Positions 47,421-57,318 of a DNA stretch of 64,000 nucleotides are shown piece after piece. A program made the position numbers and the translations under genes. The DNA lies in NCBI GenBank assembly GCA_015067635.1, contig SVMA01000003.1, positions 59,892 to 123,891 of the forward strand, in the 5' to 3' direction. The notes under the pieces were generated by a model that was given only the letters and a program-made list of their open reading frames with translations, was not told where the DNA came from and ran no database searches. Within the stretch, counting starts at the first letter, position 1, and each line of letters begins with the position of its first letter. Source of the stretch: Oscillospiraceae bacterium (GTDB taxonomy: Bacteria; Bacillota; Clostridia; Oscillospirales; Oscillospiraceae).

Positions 47421-48499
47421 GAAGCTTGATCAGTATTCTGGATTTTTCGGTGGAGGAACTGGACAAGCTGATCTCCACCGCAAAGGACATCATTGTCCAT
47501 CCCGAAAACTATGTTGAAAAATGTCGGCACAAAAAATTGGCGACCCTCTTTTTTGAACCGTCTACCCGCACCCGTCTGAGCTTTGAAGCCGCGATGCTGG
47601 AGCTGGGCGGTGACGTTCTTGGCTTCAGCGATTCCAACTCTTCTTCTGCCGCCAAGGGAGAAAGCATGGCAGACACTGCCGCGGTTTTGTCCTGTTATGC
47701 GGATATCATGGCCATTCGGCACCCAAGAGAGGGCGCGCCTTATGTTGCATCCAACAATGCAACCATTCCCGTTATCAATGCCGGTGACGGCGGTCATAAC
47801 CATCCCACTCAGACTCTGGCGGATATTCTCACCATATCCCGGGAGATGGGCCGTTTGAATGATCTGACCGTAGGCCTGTGCGGCGATTTGAAATATGGTC
47901 GCACGGTACATTCCCTTATAGAAGCCATGGCACGCTACACCGGTGTCAAATTTGTGCTAATCTCCCCGGAGGAATTGAAGGTTCCCGGCTTCATCCGCTT
48001 TAATGTTCTGGAACGGTACGGCATCCCTTACCAGGAGGTTTCTTCCCTGGAAGATGCAATGCCCAAGCTGGATGTGCTGTATATGACCAGAATCCAGCGG
48101 GAGCGTTTTGACTGTGCGGAAACTTATGAACGTCTGAAGGACAGCTACATTCTGGATACGGCAAAGATGTCTCAAGCGAAGGAAAAAATGTGCGTTTTGC
48201 ATCCCCTGCCCCGGGTCAACGAAATCAGCGTTGCGGTGGACAGCGATCCCCGCGCGGCCTACTTCCGTCAGGTTCTGAATGGCAAGTATATGCGTATGGC
48301 ACTGATTTTGATGCTTTTGGAGGAAGCACAGCGAGATCCCATTCGGCGCGGTGTTGACACCAGCGGCTATCTGCGTGACCGTGTCTGTACCAATCCCAAG
48401 TGTATTTGTCAGGTAGAGCAGGAACTCCCCCAATTGGCAAAGCTTACTGACCCAGAAGCGAATATTTACCGCTGTATTTACTGCGAAAGCAAAGTATAA
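47417..48499 (+). CDS. pyrB: Aspartate carbamoyltransferase with C-terminal PyrI-like zinc domain
   Basis: [36 protein letters not shown]-terminus [12 protein letters not shown]...[10 protein letters not shown]. Confidence 0.94.
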   Translation: MRSLISILDFSVEELDKLISTAKDIIVHPENYVEKCRHKKLATLFFEPSTRTRLSFEAAMLELGGDVLGFSDSNSSSAAKGESMADTAAVLSCYADIMAIRHPREGAPYVASNNATIPVINAGDGGHNHPTQTLADILTISREMGRLNDLTVGLCGDLKYGRTVHSLIEAMARYTGVKFVLISPEELKVPGFIRFNVLERYGIPYQEVSSLEDAMPKLDVLYMTRIQRERFDCAETYERLKDSYILDTAKMSQAKEKMCVLHPLPRVNEISVAVDSDPRAAYFRQVLNGKYMRMALILMLLEEAQRDPIRRGVDTSGYLRDRVCTNPKCICQVEQELPQLAKLTDPEANIYRCIYCESKV

Positions 48500-48504
48500 A
48501 AAAT

Positions 48505-48536
48505 CGGATGTGCAAGCACCATTGCACATCCGTTTT
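48505..48536. terminator. Intrinsic terminator of the pyr operon / recR
   Basis: CGGATGTGCAA...TTGCACATCCG TTTTC. Confidence 0.75.
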
Positions 48537-48537
48537 C

Positions 48538-49137
48538 TTATATTTCTTGCCTGCCTTCCAGCGCACGCGACAGCGTAACCTCATCGGCATATTCCAGTTG
48601 GCTGCCCACAGGCACGCCGTAAGCCAGCCGGGTCACTTTGATTTCCATCGGCCGTAGCAGGCGGGAAATGTACATAGCGGTGGCCTCACCCTCAGTATCG
48701 GGATTTGTTGCCATAATGACTTCCCGCACTTCGCCGGATGCCACACGCATCAGCAACTCCTTAATGCGAATATCGTCCTGCGTCACATGATTCAGAGGAG
48801 AAATCACGCCGTGAAGCACATGATAAAGACCGTTAAATTCGCGGCTGCGCTCCATCGCAATCACATCTCTCGGCTCTGCCACTACGCAGATGATCGAACG
48901 GTCCCGAAGCTCGTTATCACAAATGGGGCAAAGCGCCCTGTCTGTCAAATTCTGACAAACCGGACAGGTATGTACCGTCTGCTTTGCCGTTAATATCGCC
49001 TCCGCAAATGCCTTCGCATCCTCTTCCGGAAGCTCCAGTACATAAAATGCCAGTCGCTGGGCAGTTTTTCCGCCAACACCGGGAAGCCGGGCAAATTGGT
49101 CTGCCAGTTCCTGCAAGGCCGTAGGAAAATACTGCAT
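48538..49137 (-). CDS. recR: Recombination protein RecR
   Basis: LPGVGGKTAQRLAFY, C4 zinc CPVCQNLTDRALCPIC, Toprim ATNPDTEGEATAMYI. Confidence 0.96.
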   Translation of the reverse strand: MQYFPTALQELADQFARLPGVGGKTAQRLAFYVLELPEEDAKAFAEAILTAKQTVHTCPVCQNLTDRALCPICDNELRDRSIICVVAEPRDVIAMERSREFNGLYHVLHGVISPLNHVTQDDIRIKELLMRVASGEVREVIMATNPDTEGEATAMYISRLLRPMEIKVTRLAYGVPVGSQLEYADEVTLSRALEGRQEI

Positions 49138-49481
49138 CAGAACAGGCCTCCCAGATTCAAGCCACCAGTCAGTCTGGACATGTTGCTGGCGGCATCGGCA
49201 TCGGCACTGCGCATAGCCTCATTCACCGCCGCGATCACCATATCCTGCAGCATTTCCACATCATCAGGATCTACTGCATCCGGCTTGATTTCCAAATTTA
49301 CCAGCTCATGCTTACCGTTGACGGATGCGGATACCATGCCGCCACCGGAGGTTGCGGTATAGACCTTATTCTCCTGTTCCTCCTGCATCCGCAACAGTTC
49401 CTGCTGCATTTTTTGCGCCTGCTTCATCATTGCGGCCTGATTCATACCACCGGGCATTCCCCGGAAATTATTTTTTGCCAT
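49137..49481 (-). CDS. YbaB/EbfC nucleoid-associated protein
   Basis: QAQKMQQELLRMQEEQENKVYTATSGGGMVSASVNGKHELVNLEIKPDAVDPDDVEMLQDMVIAAVNEA. Confidence 0.93.
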   Translation of the reverse strand: MAKNNFRGMPGGMNQAAMMKQAQKMQQELLRMQEEQENKVYTATSGGGMVSASVNGKHELVNLEIKPDAVDPDDVEMLQDMVIAAVNEAMRSADADAASNMSRLTGGLNLGGLF

Positions 49482-49492
49482 GACAATTCTCC

Positions 49493-51106
49493 TTAGTTGT
49501 CCTTGATGTTCACGATATTGCTGTGAGCGCGGCCAAAATCCATCAGACGCTTCATTTTCTCACCGGTCTGCGGCTTTGTCGTCATATCCTCCGCCCTTGC
49601 GTTTACGTTCTGTCCCAAAATGGCCGATGCTTTTCTTGCAATAACAGCGAGAATTTCCGCCTTATTGATCATATCATACATGAAGCTGTTTGAGCATTGC
49701 AGAACCACCTGATTGTTTCGCAGGATTCCCTTCACCGGCGCATTTTCACTGGTGGTAAAGAAGCCGACGTAGGGCGGTTTCATTTCCTGTCTGATGGCGC
49801 TGACCAATTCTGCCCAAAAGCCCACAGGTGCTTCTATTGTATCCGGAAGCGGTTGTTCTACCGGCTCAGGCTCGTCCACAGTATCTGAAATCGGCTGAGG
49901 CTCCTCTTCCTTTTCCGGAATCATCTGCATCGGCGGATTGGATACAAAGCTACCGCTTTTTATTTGTTCTTCCATACGGGTCAACCGAGCATTGAGGCTT
50001 TGTGTATCCAGTTGCAGCTCCGGCTGGCAAAGACGGATCAGACACAGCTCTGCATCCATTCTCCTGCTGGCACTGCGTGTAAAGCCTGACATCGTAGCCT
50101 CCAGGAGCTCCATCATCAGCACCAGTTCTCCGGAAGAAAGCGCCTTGGAAAGTCCGAACGCCTCTTTATCGGTTGCCACACCGGAAAGCATGGTAAGTCC
50201 CGCCTCCGGCGCCGTTTTCAGAATCAGCAGATCCCGGCAGAGACAGGCAAGCTCATCCAAAAGCGCGCCCATTTCTTTTCCGTCTGCGTACAGCTGATTG
50301 AAAAGGGCCAAAGCCTTTGCCGTGTCATGGGCCGCAATATAGCCCATAAGCTCTGCAGTTTTGCGTTCTCCCGCAATTCCCAGGCAGGCATATACCCGTT
50401 CTGCCGTCAATTCGCCAACAGTAGCCGATGCACACTGATCCAAAAGGCTTAATCCGTCGCGCATACCTCCGTCTGCCATCCGGGCAAGGACACGGGCAGC
50501 AGAATCATCCAAATCGATATTCTCTTGATAGGCTACGTATTGCAGTCTTGCCGCAATATCCTCCTGACTGATGCGTCGGAAGGAAAAACGCTGACAACGG
50601 GACAAAATCGTAGCGGGAACCTTGTGCAGCTCCGTCGTTGCCAGGATGAACAGCAAATGCTCCGGCGGCTCTTCAATAATCTTCAGCAATGCATTGAATG
50701 CCGAAATTGACAGCATGTGCACTTCGTCAATGATATACACACGCATTTTCACCTGGGAAGGCGTATAGATGGCATCATCCCGCAAATCCCGGACATTATC
50801 CACACCGTTGTTGGAAGCCGCATCAATTTCCAGCACATCCATGCAGGCACCGGAGTCAATCGCCTGACATGCCGAGCAGCAATTACAGGGATTTCCATCC
50901 TGAGGATTCAGACAGTTTACAGCCTTAGCCAGAATTTTTGCACAGCTGGTCTTGCCCGTTCCCCGGGAACCGGTGAACAGGTAGGCATGGCTCATTTTAC
51001 CGCTGATAAGCTGGGTTTTCAGCGTTTGCGTAACCGCCATCTGACCGGAAACATCGTCAAAGGTCTGGGGACGGTATTTCCGATAAAGAGCTTGATAAGC
51101 GGACAT
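49493..51106 (-). CDS. dnaX: DNA polymerase III subunits gamma/tau
   Basis: YQALYRKYRPQTFDDVSGQ, FTGSRGTGKTSCAKILAKAVNC, VYIIDEVHMLSISAFNALLKIIEEPPEHLLFILATTE. Confidence 0.96.
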   Translation of the reverse strand: MSAYQALYRKYRPQTFDDVSGQMAVTQTLKTQLISGKMSHAYLFTGSRGTGKTSCAKILAKAVNCLNPQDGNPCNCCSACQAIDSGACMDVLEIDAASNNGVDNVRDLRDDAIYTPSQVKMRVYIIDEVHMLSISAFNALLKIIEEPPEHLLFILATTELHKVPATILSRCQRFSFRRISQEDIAARLQYVAYQENIDLDDSAARVLARMADGGMRDGLSLLDQCASATVGELTAERVYACLGIAGERKTAELMGYIAAHDTAKALALFNQLYADGKEMGALLDELACLCRDLLILKTAPEAGLTMLSGVATDKEAFGLSKALSSGELVLMMELLEATMSGFTRSASRRMDAELCLIRLCQPELQLDTQSLNARLTRMEEQIKSGSFVSNPPMQMIPEKEEEPQPISDTVDEPEPVEQPLPDTIEAPVGFWAELVSAIRQEMKPPYVGFFTTSENAPVKGILRNNQVVLQCSNSFMYDMINKAEILAVIARKASAILGQNVNARAEDMTTKPQTGEKMKRLMDFGRAHSNIVNIKDN

Positions 51107-51151
51107 AATGTCCCCTCCTTCTCACTTAGAATAATGACCGGCCTATAACAA

Positions 51152-51421
51152 GATCGCACACCCACATTTGAACCTGCTGTGTATCCGGTATCAGCGTAGC
51201 CAGCTCAGAAACGGCAACCTCGCGGCACACGGAACAATCCGCTTAATGCTGCTTGGTTCCCCACCTGACATGGTTCACGGGATTCCGTTGCGCAAGACCG
51301 GTTCTTCAACACCGCTTGCCCCGTCCGGACGATACACAAACAAGCCCGGGTGTGGGAATTCATCCCTGCTGTAGCGGATTGCAGGTAACAGGGCACCGCT
51401 ATCTCCCCGATTAGTGCGACC
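51152..51421 (-). ncRNA. ffs: Bacterial large-type signal recognition particle RNA
   Basis: Minus strand has Alu-type GGGGAGATAGCGGTGCCCTGTTACCTGCAATCCGC and domain IV CCATGTCAGGTGGGGAACCAAGCAGCATTAAGCGG; terminal helix GGTCGCAC/GTGCGATC sets the ends; upstream of dnaX, a common Firmicute location. Confidence 0.92.
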
Positions 51422-51465
51422 TTATTATAAGCCGGTCAGCCATAATAAGGCTATTTTGTTAATAA

Positions 51466-51687
51466 TCAGTTTACCTTGGAATCAATGAATGCTGCAAGTT
51501 CACCGAAGGTAGCAATCTTCTGCTCCTCCAGTTCCAGTTCCACACCCAGCTCGGACTCCAGATCCATGATCATCTCAACGATGTCCAAAGAGTCAATACC
51601 AAGGCTTTCAAAGCTGCTTTCGGGAGTAATTTCCGCAGGATCCAATTCCAGTTGCTTTGCAGCGTAGGAAACCAGTTTTTCGTACAT
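51466..51687 (-). CDS. acpP: Acyl carrier protein
   Basis: SFESLGIDSLDIVEMIMDLESELGVELELEE (phosphopantetheine DSL). Confidence 0.96.
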   Translation of the reverse strand: MYEKLVSYAAKQLELDPAEITPESSFESLGIDSLDIVEMIMDLESELGVELELEEQKIATFGELAAFIDSKVN

Positions 51688-51753
51688 AATTTATCCCTCC
51701 GAATTGCATTGATTTTCTCTGTGTATTTTAGTATAAGATGCGGCATTTGTCAA

Positions 51754-52989
51754 TCACGAATTCTCGTTTTCTTGATTCGCTGCCGCGATTGCCGCCGCAT
51801 GGGCCGTTGCCCAGGCGATCTGAAGATTGAATCCACCGGTGTAGGCATCGCAATCAATGATCTCGCCGGCAAAATACAAACCGGAAACCAGTTTGGATTC
51901 CATCGTCTTCGGATCGATCTCCGATATCTTTATTCCACCGGATGTGATGATTGCCTCAGCCACCGGTCGTTTTCCTGTAATTTCCAGGGAAAATGCCTTC
52001 AATAGCTCCACCAAATCCCGGCGATGCAGACGGGTCAGGGAATTTGCCTGCATTGCAGCATCTATGCCCAGTCTGCGCAAAACCACAGGAATCATACTTC
52101 TAGGAAGCAGATCGGTTAAAGCATTTTCCATGCTTCGGTTCTGATACATTTCCAAATCCCGTAAAATCCGGGCATCCAATTTCCCTTCATCCAAAGCAGG
52201 CTTCAAATCAATTACCAGTCTGCAATTTCCTTTAATATGGGCACTTGCCGACAGGACCGTCGGTCCGGAAACACCGAAATGCGTAAATAAAAGCTCTCCA
52301 AAATCTTTAAATAGGACCTTATTCTTCTCATTCACCAGCTTTACAGCCACATTTCGCAAACTAAGTCCCTGCATATCCCGGCAGTCACTTTCCGCCGTTT
52401 CCAGAGGCACCAGGGACCCAACGCATTCCACAACGGTGTGACCCAATGCTCCTGCCATAATGTAGCCATCACCGGTAGAGCCGGTGGTTGGATAACTCAG
52501 TCCGCCGGTTGCCAGAATGACCTTGCTGCACTTATGCGTTCCCTGCTGCGTTCTTACCCCGCAGACTCTGCCGTTCTCCGACAAAATCTCCAGAACCCGT
52601 TCTGTTTTCACAACCACATGGCATCGGCGCATTTCCTCCCGCAGGCAATTCAAAATCGACATTGCCTTATCGGAGACCGGAAAAACCCGATTGCCGCGTT
52701 CTGTCTTTAGCGGACACCCACGCTTCTCAAAAAAATCCATCACTGCCTTGGGTGGAAGCGCTGCCATGGCACTGTACAAAAACCGACCGTTGCGGGGAAT
52801 GTTTTGCAGCACTTCCGAAGCCTCGCAGTCATTGGTCACATTACAACGACCCTTGCCGGTTATCAACAGCTTTTTGCCCAGGCGGTCATTTTGTTCCAAC
52901 AGCAATACACTGCATCCGTTTTGTGCGGCGGTAATCGCTGCAAACATACCGGCAGGTCCGCCGCCGATGACGATAACATCCAAGCTCAT
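51754..52989 (-). CDS. HI0933/YhiN-like NAD(P)/FAD-dependent oxidoreductase
   Basis: DVIVIGGGPAGMFAAITAAQNG, KKLLITGKGRCNVTND, GGIKISEIDPKTMESKLVSGLYFAGEIIDCDAYTGGFNLQIAWATA. Confidence 0.92.
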   Translation of the reverse strand: MSLDVIVIGGGPAGMFAAITAAQNGCSVLLLEQNDRLGKKLLITGKGRCNVTNDCEASEVLQNIPRNGRFLYSAMAALPPKAVMDFFEKRGCPLKTERGNRVFPVSDKAMSILNCLREEMRRCHVVVKTERVLEILSENGRVCGVRTQQGTHKCSKVILATGGLSYPTTGSTGDGYIMAGALGHTVVECVGSLVPLETAESDCRDMQGLSLRNVAVKLVNEKNKVLFKDFGELLFTHFGVSGPTVLSASAHIKGNCRLVIDLKPALDEGKLDARILRDLEMYQNRSMENALTDLLPRSMIPVVLRRLGIDAAMQANSLTRLHRRDLVELLKAFSLEITGKRPVAEAIITSGGIKISEIDPKTMESKLVSGLYFAGEIIDCDAYTGGFNLQIAWATAHAAAIAAANQENENS

Positions 52990-53864
52990 GTACTCTCTTC
53001 CTGCTTCTCATAGATATGATATTCTTCCCAGATATGCTCCAGCTCCTGGAAGGTCTTGGAAAGCTCTTTTTCCTTTTGGGCAGCAATCGCCACGATCAAT
53101 GCGTTGACAACACTCAAAGGTGCTACCAGAGAATCCACCAGGGAAACCATATTGCTTTTTGCCGCCAGCACATGATCGCTGCACTCACCCAAGGGAGACA
53201 GCTTTGTATCTGTCACACCAATGACCGTTGCACCGGTACTGCGGCAATACTGTGCCGCCTTCAGTGTGGTAGCGGAATACCGCGGGAAGCTGAATGCAAT
53301 TACCGCGTCCTGAGAGTTGACACCAACGATCTGCTCAAACACCTCGCTGGCACCGGAAGCGGTCAGAATATGGACATTGTTGAACATATAGTTCAGATAG
53401 TAACCCAAAAAATTAGCCAAAGGTGCCGCGGAACGCACTCCGAGAATATACACTCTTTCTGCCCCCAGCACCGCCTTCACTGCCGCGTCAAAAGCCGATC
53501 TGTCCACCGTCTCTCCGGTTTGACGCAGTTTCTCCATGTCGGATTGAATCACCATATCCAGTACATTTTGGTTGCCGATACGGTCATTGGTCACTTCAAT
53601 GCGTTGTACAGAGGTAAGCCGGTTGACTACCATTTCCTGCAATGCTTTTTGCATGCTGGGGTAACCGTCAAAGCCCAACTCCACCGCAAAACGAACAACG
53701 GTGGACTCGGAAATCCCCACTGCTTTTCCCAAGCGGTTAGCTGTCATAAATGCGGCTTTGTCGTAAAATTCCAAAATATATTGCGCAATTCGGCGCTGAC
53801 CCTTGGAAAAAGTCGGCTCCTGCGCTTTCAAAAGAGAAATGATATCCTGACGCATATCCAACAC
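52986..53864 (-). CDS. MurR/RpiR family transcriptional regulator (HTH + SIS)
   Basis: N-terminal HTH_6 (KGQRRIAQYILEFYDKAAFMTANRLGKAVGISESTVVRFAVELGFDGYPSMQ) and SIS domain. Confidence 0.92.
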   Translation of the reverse strand: MLDMRQDIISLLKAQEPTFSKGQRRIAQYILEFYDKAAFMTANRLGKAVGISESTVVRFAVELGFDGYPSMQKALQEMVVNRLTSVQRIEVTNDRIGNQNVLDMVIQSDMEKLRQTGETVDRSAFDAAVKAVLGAERVYILGVRSAAPLANFLGYYLNYMFNNVHILTASGASEVFEQIVGVNSQDAVIAFSFPRYSATTLKAAQYCRSTGATVIGVTDTKLSPLGECSDHVLAAKSNMVSLVDSLVAPLSVVNALIVAIAAQKEKELSKTFQELEHIWEEYHIYEKQEEST

Positions 53865-53947
53865 CTCGCAGTTTTTCGATATCTCAAATATAACAGAATT
53901 CCGTCATTTTTGCAAGAGTTATTGCAAAAAATGAAAAAGCGGAGCGA

Positions 53948-54646
53948 TTATAGCCCCGCCAATTCCTCATTTGTAAGATACCGCCATTTCCCCAACGGCA
54001 GTGTTCCCAGTGTAAGTGTCCCCTCCGAGATACGCCGCAGACGCACTACGTTCATGCCTGCAGCCTCGCACATCCGCCGCACCTGGCGATTGCGTCCCTC
54101 ATGGATGGTAACCAGCAGTTTCCCGCGGTTTCCTTCGGCACGGAGGAGCTTGACCTTCGGTTTGCGGATCTGATATCCGTCCAGCGTAATCGGTCTTCCC
54201 AGCAAGGCAACAGCCGCTTCATGATATCCGGTTACAGAAACCTCGTAGGTTTTATTCACCTCATGACTGGGGTGCATCATACGATTGGTAAATTCCCCAT
54301 CATTGGTCAGCAGCAAAAGGCCTTCACTGTCCATGTCCAGCCGTCCTACGGGATAGACGCGGACGCCGCAGTCCTCCACAAGCTCAGCGACGTTGCTTCT
54401 ACCCTTTTCATCCGACAGGGTAGTTACGTACCCCCGGGGTTTATTCAGCATGATGTACACATATTCCTGTCCGGACGGGATTGGTCTCCCGTCCAGCAAT
54501 ATTTCGTCTTTCTCCGGATCTGCACTGCTGCCCAGGGCAGCCACAACGCCGTTGACTGTCACCCGCCCGTCCAGTATCCACTGCTCTGCCTTACGCCGAG
54601 AGGCAACGCCCCTGTCAGAGAGGATTTTTTGTAATCTGAATTTCAT
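53948..54646 (-). CDS. Pseudouridine synthase (RluB/RsuA family)
   Basis: S4 domain, YPVGRLDMDSEGLLLLTNDGEFTNRMMHP. Confidence 0.93.
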   Translation of the reverse strand: MKFRLQKILSDRGVASRRKAEQWILDGRVTVNGVVAALGSSADPEKDEILLDGRPIPSGQEYVYIMLNKPRGYVTTLSDEKGRSNVAELVEDCGVRVYPVGRLDMDSEGLLLLTNDGEFTNRMMHPSHEVNKTYEVSVTGYHEAAVALLGRPITLDGYQIRKPKVKLLRAEGNRGKLLVTIHEGRNRQVRRMCEAAGMNVVRLRRISEGTLTLGTLPLGKWRYLTNEELAGL

Positions 54647-55734
54647 TTGCCGCCTCCAAATAAACGCTCCCAGAAGCCCGGTTTCTCTTTCTGCACAATA
54701 CGCTCTATTGTTTCGCTGTAAATCAGCTTGACCCTACCCACTGCCACATCTCCGATGCATACATAAGCATATCCGGCCTCCTTGCCCTTCACCACCGGTG
54801 CATAGGCAAAGCCCGGTCCGGAAATAACGATCTGCGCCCTTTCATCTGCACTTAGCGGATAAGAGAAGTCCTTTGTTGCAATCAGTGACACCTTCTCTTT
54901 GCTGCCGGAAAATACTGTTATTTCCCCCAAATGCTCACCGGAACGAATAATGCTTTGTACCGTATAACCGGAAAAGCCTTTTTCCAACAGGGTGCTGTGA
55001 TCCTTCCAGTCATCGCCATCATTGATGGTCACACAGATCAACCGCCGCCCATCCCGTGTCGCGCTGGACACCAAAATCCGACCGGCAGCCTTGGTATAGC
55101 CGGTCTTTACACCGTCTGCACCATCCACACGCCAAAGCAGCTTGTTGTGATTCTGCATGGTCCGGTTCCCAACGCGCACTGACTTTGTGGAAACCGTTTG
55201 ATAGAAAATCGGATTGCGCATTGCATAGGCTGTAAGCTTCGCCAGATCCCGGGCAGTGGAGTAATGATTTGGGCCGTCCAGGCCGTTGGGGTTTTGGAAA
55301 TGTGTTCCCTCCAGTCCCAGCAGCCGCGCCTTGTCGTTCATCATAGCCACAAAGCCCTCCACTGTGCCGCCACAGTAGATTGCAAGCGCAACCGCGGCAT
55401 CATTGCCGCTTCGCAGCATCAGCCCGTACAGCAGCTCCTGAAGGCTGAGAACCTCACCCTCCTGCAAATACATGGAAGAGCCCTCGATTCCAACAGCCTC
55501 TTTGGGAATTTTCATTCTGTCCAGCACATTGCATTGCTCACAAACCAGAAGTGCCGTCATAATCTTTGTTGTGCTGGCAATCAGGCTGCGGCTGTCTGCT
55601 GCTTTTTCATAGAGTACACGACCAGTTTGGGCATCCACCAAAATTGCCTTTTGTGCAGAAATTGCCCCCACAGGAATGGTTAAAAACAGGACGGCGGCCA
55701 ACACAACCGCCGTCCCGGCAAAAAATCGTTTCAT
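54643..55734 (-). CDS. D-alanyl-D-alanine carboxypeptidase (DacF-like)
   Basis: SLIASTTKIMTALL (SxxK), RSGNDAAVALA (SxN), VKTGYTKAAG (KTG). Confidence 0.93.
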   Translation of the reverse strand: MKRFFAGTAVVLAAVLFLTIPVGAISAQKAILVDAQTGRVLYEKAADSRSLIASTTKIMTALLVCEQCNVLDRMKIPKEAVGIEGSSMYLQEGEVLSLQELLYGLMLRSGNDAAVALAIYCGGTVEGFVAMMNDKARLLGLEGTHFQNPNGLDGPNHYSTARDLAKLTAYAMRNPIFYQTVSTKSVRVGNRTMQNHNKLLWRVDGADGVKTGYTKAAGRILVSSATRDGRRLICVTINDGDDWKDHSTLLEKGFSGYTVQSIIRSGEHLGEITVFSGSKEKVSLIATKDFSYPLSADERAQIVISGPGFAYAPVVKGKEAGYAYVCIGDVAVGRVKLIYSETIERIVQKEKPGFWERLFGGGK

Positions 55735-55773
55735 TTCTCTCACCCGGCGTTAGTTTGACCGGGCTAGCAAAAA

Positions 55774-56166
55774 TTATTCTTCGTTTTTCTTGGAACGCGT
55801 ATCCATATAATTGGTAATGCGATCCAGCGTGTCGGGAATCATCTCTACCAAACGGTCAGCTGCCGTATTGGCAGGTACTGCCACAGGCAGGACACGAACA
55901 CTTCCCTCTTTGATAACCAAAAAAGCAATAGGTGTCACCTTTGCACCGCCGCCAATACCGCCGCCAAAGGGATACTCCTGTCCGTTGGCATTTTTGGATG
56001 CAAAGTCTGTACCACCGCCGGCGAAACCAACACTCACATTGGAAATCGGAATGATTGTCACACCGTCGGGCGTGGTAATCGGGTCGCCGACAACAGAATT
56101 GGCATCCACCATTTCGCGAATTTTCGTAAGGGTGTTTTCCAGCATATTGGGAAGATTTTTACTCAT
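55774..56166 (-). CDS. ytfJ: Sporulation protein of the GerW/YtfJ family
   Basis: VGDPITTPDGVTIIPISNVSVGFAGGGTDF...GGGIGGGAKVTPIAFLVIKEG. Confidence 0.9.
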   Translation of the reverse strand: MSKNLPNMLENTLTKIREMVDANSVVGDPITTPDGVTIIPISNVSVGFAGGGTDFASKNANGQEYPFGGGIGGGAKVTPIAFLVIKEGSVRVLPVAVPANTAADRLVEMIPDTLDRITNYMDTRSKKNEE

Positions 56167-56737
56167 TTTCAGCACCGCCTTTATTATCATTGGTTTTTAT
56201 AATTGCTTTAATGGCACGCCAGCCATACTTTGCGATCAGACTTAACAGTCTCCACAGGGTTATCGTGATATCTGCCCGAAAATATACCTTAGTATCCTCG
56301 GCTTCAAAATCACAGCCCACCTGAATATTCCGTTTCTTTATGGTAAATAACTGCTCCAGCGGCGACATAAGCAATCCGACTGCCACCCAGGCCTGTCCGT
56401 AATGAACTGCCGCATCGTAAGGGCTGTCTCCTGCCGCTGTCACTTGAAGCTCCAACCGTTTTACGCGGATTTTTCGCCGGAGCTCTCCGAAAAATTCCAG
56501 TGCTATTTTGAATATAGACAACAGCGTCTTTAAGCTGCCGCCTTTTTTGATGGCCGCGTCTCCGATTTTCGAAACCAGCTGCTTATCCTTATCATCGTCC
56601 TCATCAAGAACCTTGAAGGACGCAAAAGAGGCTTCTGTTTTGAAACCGGCTTTGGAGTATCTCAGCCTGACCTTCAGTGGAATAAATCCCAGTGAAAATA
56701 TCAACGCCAAGATGCCCAGAGCAATCCACCAGCCCAT
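56159..56737 (-). CDS. DUF2953-like membrane protein
   Basis: N-terminal TM; neighbour of ytfJ and scpB; C-terminal amphipathic region. Confidence 0.7.
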   Translation of the reverse strand: MGWWIALGILALIFSLGFIPLKVRLRYSKAGFKTEASFASFKVLDEDDDKDKQLVSKIGDAAIKKGGSLKTLLSIFKIALEFFGELRRKIRVKRLELQVTAAGDSPYDAAVHYGQAWVAVGLLMSPLEQLFTIKKRNIQVGCDFEAEDTKVYFRADITITLWRLLSLIAKYGWRAIKAIIKTNDNKGGAENE

Positions 56738-57318
56738 CAGACTGCCCCCTCTTCCACCGGCTCCTGAATTTCTGTTTGCTCCACAACTTCAACAGGTTCT
56801 CCGAAATTCACCTTCTCAATGGAAGGTAATTCTTCCAGTGAGGATATGCCAAAGGTGCGTAGAAAATCCGGTGTGGTTTGATACTGAATGGGACGTCCCG
56901 GCACATTCAGCCGTCCGGCCTCTTCAATCAATTTCTTGTTGAGCAGTGCCGAAACGGAATAAGAGCTATCCACACCGCGGATCTGCTCGATCATTGCCTT
57001 TGTCGCCGGCTGGTAATACGCAACAATGGTCAAGGTCTCCAACTGGGAAGCAGACAGTCTGGGCGGCTTTCTGGTCTCCAACGCCTTGGTTACATATTCC
57101 GCCATTTCACCGGAGGAAACCATCTGATAGCCGTTTTCCAACTTCAAAATCCGAATACCCTGACGGTCAAAAGCAAGGGCATCCGCCAATGCATCTGCCG
57201 CGGCAACCACATCCTTTATGTCGATTTCCAGCGTTTCTGCCAATCGTTTGACTTCTATCCGTTCACCGGCCGCAAAGAGGATCGCCTCAATGGCACGCTG
57301 CACTTCATTCAGTTCCAT
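56737..57318 (-). CDS. scpB: Segregation and condensation protein B
   Basis: VQRAIEAILFAAGERIEVKRLAETLEI...TLTIVAYYQPATKAMIEQIRGVDSSYSVSALL. Confidence 0.95.
   Translation of the reverse strand: MELNEVQRAIEAILFAAGERIEVKRLAETLEIDIKDVVAAADALADALAFDRQGIRILKLENGYQMVSSGEMAEYVTKALETRKPPRLSASQLETLTIVAYYQPATKAMIEQIRGVDSSYSVSALLNKKLIEEAGRLNVPGRPIQYQTTPDFLRTFGISSLEELPSIEKVNFGEPVEVVEQTEIQEPVEEGAV

Noticed and set aside
51168-51396. Short ORFs within the SRP RNA locus
   Set aside because: Overlap the structured SRP RNA; no SD or homology pattern.
53016-54173. 385-aa plus-strand ORF opposite the RpiR-type regulator and rluB-like gene
   Set aside because: Spans two well-supported opposite-strand genes; His/Cys/Arg-rich shadow translation.
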